Part shown: positions 60,430-64,000 of the stretch, piece after piece
How the letters are laid out: every line of letters begins with the position of its first letter
Numbering within the stretch: the stretch's first letter is position 1
Assembly (NCBI GenBank): GCA_017399165.1
Contig: JAFQEF010000109.1
Coordinates: forward strand, 1 to 64,000
Length of the DNA: 64,000 nucleotides
Reading direction: 5' to 3'
Source of the DNA: Akkermansia sp.
GTDB lineage: Bacteria; Verrucomicrobiota; Verrucomicrobiia; Verrucomicrobiales; Akkermansiaceae
Program-made: the position numbers and the translations under genes
Notes under the pieces: generated by a model
Seen by the model: the letters and a program-made list of their open reading frames with translations, nothing else
Databases searched by the model: none
Told to the model about the DNA's origin: nothing

Positions 60430-62478
60430 TCAACGTATCAGGCACGGGGAGTCTGTGTTTACCCGCCACATCTTTACCTTATCATCCGGCGGCAGCTCAT
60501 GCTCTGTAAAGGACGCGGCACTTGGCAGCAGTATCAATTGAGCCCCCGGTATACCCCCCGATACATGCAAAGGTGTAACAGGCAATGCCGGGTTGTAGCC
60601 ACAAATAACAAAGTCTGCCTTAAGCATGTACTCGGGAATACGCTCAAAAGTAAGCAGGGAGGCATCACCCACGTAGAGCACGCTCCGTGTCTCACCCTCC
60701 CACAACACAATGGGAGACGCATTTTGTACGGGCGAATCTTTTAGCTCTGCCGAGGCAGACACAACGGACACCGTACCTGCCGTCGTGGAGAACACGCGTA
60801 CCTCATCTTTCAACTGCCAGGCGGGCAACACTTGTAAATGGGGGTAATGCGCCTGCAACACGCCCTGCCCACCACTGCAGGAGGCACGCTTTTGGGTTGT
60901 TACCAGCAAAGACGGCTGAAAACCGGCATGAAACAATGCAGGTTGCGTACAAAAGCGCGCTGTTTGCTCATTACCACAGTTAATCAACACCCCGGGATTC
61001 CCCAATACGCAGAATGCATCATGATACCCGGTATGGTACACCATGAGCGCATCGGCATCTTGCGCGGCTTGATAAGGTAAATACGCATTAGGTAAATCTG
61101 CCACAAAGCCGACAATGCTCAAAAGCACCCCCGCGCAGGATAATGCAAAGGAATGAAACCAACACCCCACCCACGGTATCAGGCACAACAAACCACTTAA
61201 CATGGTGGGTAACAACAAGGGTGTTATAATGATATTAACAAAAACGCCGTACAGGTTAAAAGAGTGAAAAAGCCCCATGGTAATGGGCAAGGAAACCAAC
61301 CACGCGCTCATGGACATGATGACAACGCCGCGCAACCATAAATCCGCCTGCACAATTAGGCGCTCTTTTTTGTTATAGATGCGGGGCGGCACAAAGGGGT
61401 CCGGGCGCAACCATGCCCCGGGTTTCATGCCATAGCGAATCCCAATACCTATGGCGGCATAAACAACAAAAGACAGCAGAAACCCGGCATTGTGAATTTG
61501 CCATGGGCTTGTTAATAAAATAAGAAGAGCCGCGGCAGACCATATATTCACCATGCTGACAGGGCGTTTCAGCTCTCGCCCCAGCATAATGAGCGCCAGC
61601 ATTAAAAAAGCACGCAAAGCAGGCACTGCCAAACCGGTCATGAACACGTACAGGGCGGTGATAGCTAATAACAATATGGTTCTCAATCGGGTGCGCAGCA
61701 TGAATCTGCTGAGCACAAAATATACAATACCCGCAATAATACCAACATGCAGCCCGCTCACCGCAAATATATGCAAGCAACCGCCATATTTGAAAACATC
61801 CACCGTTTGCGGGTCGGAGTACGTTTTATCACCCAACACCAAGGCACACAATACTTGTGCTCGGGCATCATCCTCATACCCCGCAGGCATCAAAGAGGCG
61901 GCAAAAAATGCCCGCAAATCATCTGCCAAGCCACGAAATGCGGCAAATGAAAAAGTATTACCCAAAGATTCAGCCTTAATACAATAAGCACCCGTTGCTA
62001 TGCCTTGGCTACGCATCCATGCAGCGGAATCAAACATGCCGAGAATCGGCGCGGGAGAACTCGGCAACAGCTCTATATCAGCCACAATATACTCCCCCGA
62101 CTTAAACGCAGCCTGCGGGCCCCGCAATAGCACCGGCGCCCCGCTTTCATCATCTCTCACAACGCAGCCGTTTGTCAGGCTGCGCTCCACAATTCCGCAA
62201 ACACGCGGGGCTGCCACGGAATGAATTTTATTCAGAAGAGTCTCCTGCTCCGCATCCGTTTGCAACACATGCAACCAAGCCACCGCAGCACAAAGAACAG
62301 CGGCTATACAAACGCGCCATTGTTTACACACCGCTGCAAGCAAACAGGCAACAAAACTCAATCCCCACAGTTGACCTCCCCACAATGCGCCACAAACCGC
62401 CACCAACGGTATAAAAAGAGGCGAGGCCAACACCCACCGCCGCACAGATTCACGGATGCCACCCCGTTTGCCGTCCAT
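60430..62478 (-). CDS. ComEC/Rec2 family DNA uptake protein with degenerate C-terminal beta-lactamase-like domain
   Basis: 682 residues. Channel that carries single-stranded DNA across the inner membrane in natural transformation. The N-terminal DUF4131 region is followed by the Competence domain, with the signature GGCLHIFAVSGLHVGIIAG (about 231-249) and about ten helices. After about residue 480 lies a metallo-beta-lactamase-like domain in which strands can be matched (GVLINCGN, VLYVGDAS). However, the metal site LLTHxHxDHxGG reads LLVTTQKRASCSGGQ, and the HHGS motif reads ICGYNPALP. It should bind no metal and have no nuclease activity. It starts eight bases after the cysteine desulfurase gene, in one operon. 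Confidence 0.9.
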   Translation of the reverse strand: MDGKRGGIRESVRRWVLASPLFIPLVAVCGALWGGQLWGLSFVACLLAAVCKQWRVCIAAVLCAAVAWLHVLQTDAEQETLLNKIHSVAAPRVCGIVERSLTNGCVVRDDESGAPVLLRGPQAAFKSGEYIVADIELLPSSPAPILGMFDSAAWMRSQGIATGAYCIKAESLGNTFSFAAFRGLADDLRAFFAASLMPAGYEDDARAQVLCALVLGDKTYSDPQTVDVFKYGGCLHIFAVSGLHVGIIAGIVYFVLSRFMLRTRLRTILLLAITALYVFMTGLAVPALRAFLMLALIMLGRELKRPVSMVNIWSAAALLILLTSPWQIHNAGFLLSFVVYAAIGIGIRYGMKPGAWLRPDPFVPPRIYNKKERLIVQADLWLRGVVIMSMSAWLVSLPITMGLFHSFNLYGVFVNIIITPLLLPTMLSGLLCLIPWVGCWFHSFALSCAGVLLSIVGFVADLPNAYLPYQAAQDADALMVYHTGYHDAFCVLGNPGVLINCGNEQTARFCTQPALFHAGFQPSLLVTTQKRASCSGGQGVLQAHYPHLQVLPAWQLKDEVRVFSTTAGTVSVVSASAELKDSPVQNASPIVLWEGETRSVLYVGDASLLTFERIPEYMLKADFVICGYNPALPVTPLHVSGGIPGAQLILLPSAASFTEHELPPDDKVKMWRVNTDSPCLIR

Positions 62479-62486
62479 ACCGAGGT

Positions 62487-63605
62487 TTAACGATACACCA
62501 TAACCGGGCCGGTTACGGCAGACTGGACAGATTGAACCTTGCGCACCACCTTCACAACAATGGCAGCAGCGGCATCTACTTCATCTGCCGTGCTGAATCT
62601 GCTCAGCGAGAAACGCAAACTTTCTCGTATTTGTTTGTCGCCCAAGCCCATGGCTTTGAGCACATGGCTGGGCTCAGGCTCTGCACTGGTACATGCGGAC
62701 CCCGTTGAGCACAAAAGCCCCATGGGCTCCAACAACAGGGATAAAGACTCTGCACTGCAACCGGGTATACGCATATTGAGAACATGCGGCAAACGTGGCG
62801 CCGTGCCACCATTCTCAACTACCTCAATTCCTTCTGCACGAATGGCATCCAAAAAACGGGTGCGCAATGGGGCCAGCGCAGCATATTGATTTGCTGCGGC
62901 AAGAGCAAGCTCTGCCGCTTTACCGAAGCCGATAATACCGGCTACATTCTCCGTACCGGCACGGCGATAATCCTCCTGAGCCCCACCGGTAACACGTGGT
63001 GTAAAGGGCGTGCCACGGCGCACGTATAATGCACCCACTCCCTTGGGGCCGTGTAACTTATGGGCAGACAAAGAGGCAAAATCTATGGCATAATCATGCA
63101 AGGCAATGGGCAATTTACCCGCCGCCTGCACCATATCCACATGCACGCGGGCCCCGGCATCTGCCGCAGCGGCACAAAGGGAGCGCACCGGCTGAATCAC
63201 CCCGGTTTCATGATTCGCCCAAGCAAAAGAAGCACCGTCGTGCTCCGGCAGCATCCCTTTCCACAACAATAAATCAACCTGCCCGTTACTCAGCACGGGG
63301 CAAGCCTCGCCACGCACGGTTCTGAGCGTGGCAGGATGCTCCGTAGCCAAAGTAAGCGTATGCTCAAATTGGCTCAGTGCGGTTACGGTAGACTCCGTAC
63401 CGCCCGAGGTAAAAATAATTTCATCTGCATGGGCACCAACAAGGGCGGCCACTTGTTCTCTTGCCGTATCAAGAGCAGCACGCACCTGCTTGGCTGCCGT
63501 GTATGAGGCGGATGGATTAAAAAACGCCCCCTTCAAATACGGCAGCATAGCCTCCAATACCTCCTCCGCAAGAGGGGTAGTGGCGTTGTTGTCCCAATAA
63601 ATCAT
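62487..63605 (-). CDS. cysteine desulfurase, NifS/IscS type
   Basis: 372 residues. PLP enzyme that takes sulfur from cysteine for iron-sulfur clusters and thiolated tRNA. N-terminus IYWDNNATTPLAEEVLEAML; PLP-contact region FTSGGTESTVTAL (usual GTESNN is GTEST here); His in TEHPATLR; PLP lysine in SLSAHKLHGPKGVGAL (about 190-205); nucleophile Cys in LLCSTGSACTSAEPEPSH (about 308-325). A nearby scaffold gene (iscU) is not seen. Start overlaps the stop of the upstream coiled-coil gene (TGATG). Confidence 0.95.
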   Translation of the reverse strand: MIYWDNNATTPLAEEVLEAMLPYLKGAFFNPSASYTAAKQVRAALDTAREQVAALVGAHADEIIFTSGGTESTVTALSQFEHTLTLATEHPATLRTVRGEACPVLSNGQVDLLLWKGMLPEHDGASFAWANHETGVIQPVRSLCAAAADAGARVHVDMVQAAGKLPIALHDYAIDFASLSAHKLHGPKGVGALYVRRGTPFTPRVTGGAQEDYRRAGTENVAGIIGFGKAAELALAAANQYAALAPLRTRFLDAIRAEGIEVVENGGTAPRLPHVLNMRIPGCSAESLSLLLEPMGLLCSTGSACTSAEPEPSHVLKAMGLGDKQIRESLRFSLSRFSTADEVDAAAAIVVKVVRKVQSVQSAVTGPVMVYR

Positions 63606-63997
63606 CAGTATGTGTTGACGGCCTCAATAGCCTCATCAAGCTCTTTGCAATCGATTTCAAGCTCACCGATGCGCTCAATCTCAGCATTGAGCTGCTCCTG
63701 GAGCTTTTCGAGCTGCTTTTCATACTTCTCAGCCATGGCATCCATGGATTCATTCTCAGGGATTTCGGCCGGACCGGAGGAGCCCATAGCCGTTTGCTTG
63801 CCACCCACCAATTTGCCATAATGCTTCATGATAGTGGCGGCGGCTTTCTTGGCTGTTTTCTCGTTCTTTACCTTTTTAAGAGCAGATACTGCCTTTTTTT
63901 GGCGAGCAAGCTTCTTTTTGTACCAGTCGGCTGCGTCTTTCTTCTCCATGCGAGTTTCGGCAGCAGATTTGGGCGCATCACCCTCATCATCAGCCAT
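63605..63997 (-). CDS. coiled-coil protein of unknown function
   Basis: 130 residues, charged and helical, no signal peptide. A Lys-rich N-terminal half (KKKLARQKKAVSALKKVKNE) and a coiled-coil C-terminal half (EKQLEKLQEQLNAEIERIGEL) are visible. The ATG at 63997 is three bases from the window edge, so the frame may start earlier outside. The stop overlaps the cysteine desulfurase start, so the genes are coupled. No family recognised. Confidence 0.65.
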   Translation of the reverse strand: MADDEGDAPKSAAETRMEKKDAADWYKKKLARQKKAVSALKKVKNEKTAKKAAATIMKHYGKLVGGKQTAMGSSGPAEIPENESMDAMAEKYEKQLEKLQEQLNAEIERIGELEIDCKELDEAIEAVNTY

Positions 63998-64000
63998 TAC

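Noticed and set aside
1-64000. CRISPR arrays, tRNA genes and prophage
   Set aside because: I saw no regularly spaced direct repeats, no cloverleaf with a TTCGA-type arm, and no phage structural or integrase genes. A tRNAscan or minced run would settle it.

Overview
The window looks like a chromosomal segment of a Gram-negative bacterium of moderate GC content. It carries LpxK (lipid A), several lipoproteins, a YafK-type L,D-transpeptidase, MscL and many Sec signal peptides. The gene style (a CoaE-Rho fusion, a GH75-like protein, few Shine-Dalgarno sites) suggests the PVC group, perhaps Verrucomicrobiota close to Akkermansia. That placement is an inference from general knowledge; there is no 16S gene here to confirm it. 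I found no tRNA, rRNA or CRISPR array; the one stable RNA gene is rnpB (RNase P RNA).

Layout. 1-2400: an AT-rich, probably acquired patch with an edge-truncated ISAs1-type transposase that has lost a catalytic Asp, a promoter with a structured leader, and an acyltransferase-3 gene. 2495-12960: housekeeping genes (alr, a Sel1-repeat protein, dxr, rnpB, coaE-rho, ADP-forming acyl-CoA synthetase) and a degenerate NAD synthetase relative. 12982-25836: a mostly minus-strand block with a UGSC-like exported protein, HdeD-like and SOD genes, a PP2C phosphatase, lysS, a large ankyrin/alanine-rich membrane protein, an MFS transporter and ilvD. 25943-28177: OsmC, a membrane protein, a repeat lipoprotein and tlyA. 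28245-42469: ruvX, manC, a ParE/GyrB-type subunit, mscL and an HU-like gene, an 886-residue membrane protein, miaB, a transglutaminase, then dagK-like, cdsA and class I fumarase. 42598-49377: an SDR, a GH75-like protein, ruvA, an L,D-transpeptidase and a phosphohexomutase. 49542-56621: a complete type I restriction-modification locus (hsdM, hsdS, yhcG-like, hsdR). 56639-64000: tandem paralogous lipoproteins, an MFS transporter, lpxK, a comEC with a degenerate C-terminal domain, a cysteine desulfurase and a coiled-coil protein.

The strongest cross-cutting signal is in the promoters. At about twenty loci I can line up a -35 element, a 16-18 bp spacer (nearly always 17) and a -10 element. In 19 of these the -10 ends only 6-12 bases before the ATG or GTG, which predicts leaderless or nearly leaderless mRNAs. 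Most -35 elements are extended to GCTTG, often GGCTTGCAA. A second promoter type, with GCTGGAAATTC in the -35 position and exactly nine bases from the -10 to the ATG, stands before lysS, ilvD and the fumarase gene. A partial match stands before hsdM.

Several proteins keep a family fold but have lost catalytic residues: the transposase, the NadE-like protein and the ComEC C-terminal domain. The main candidates for new biology are the leaderless promoter architecture, the GCTGGAAATTC promoter class, the CoaE-Rho fusion and the NAD synthetase pseudoenzyme.
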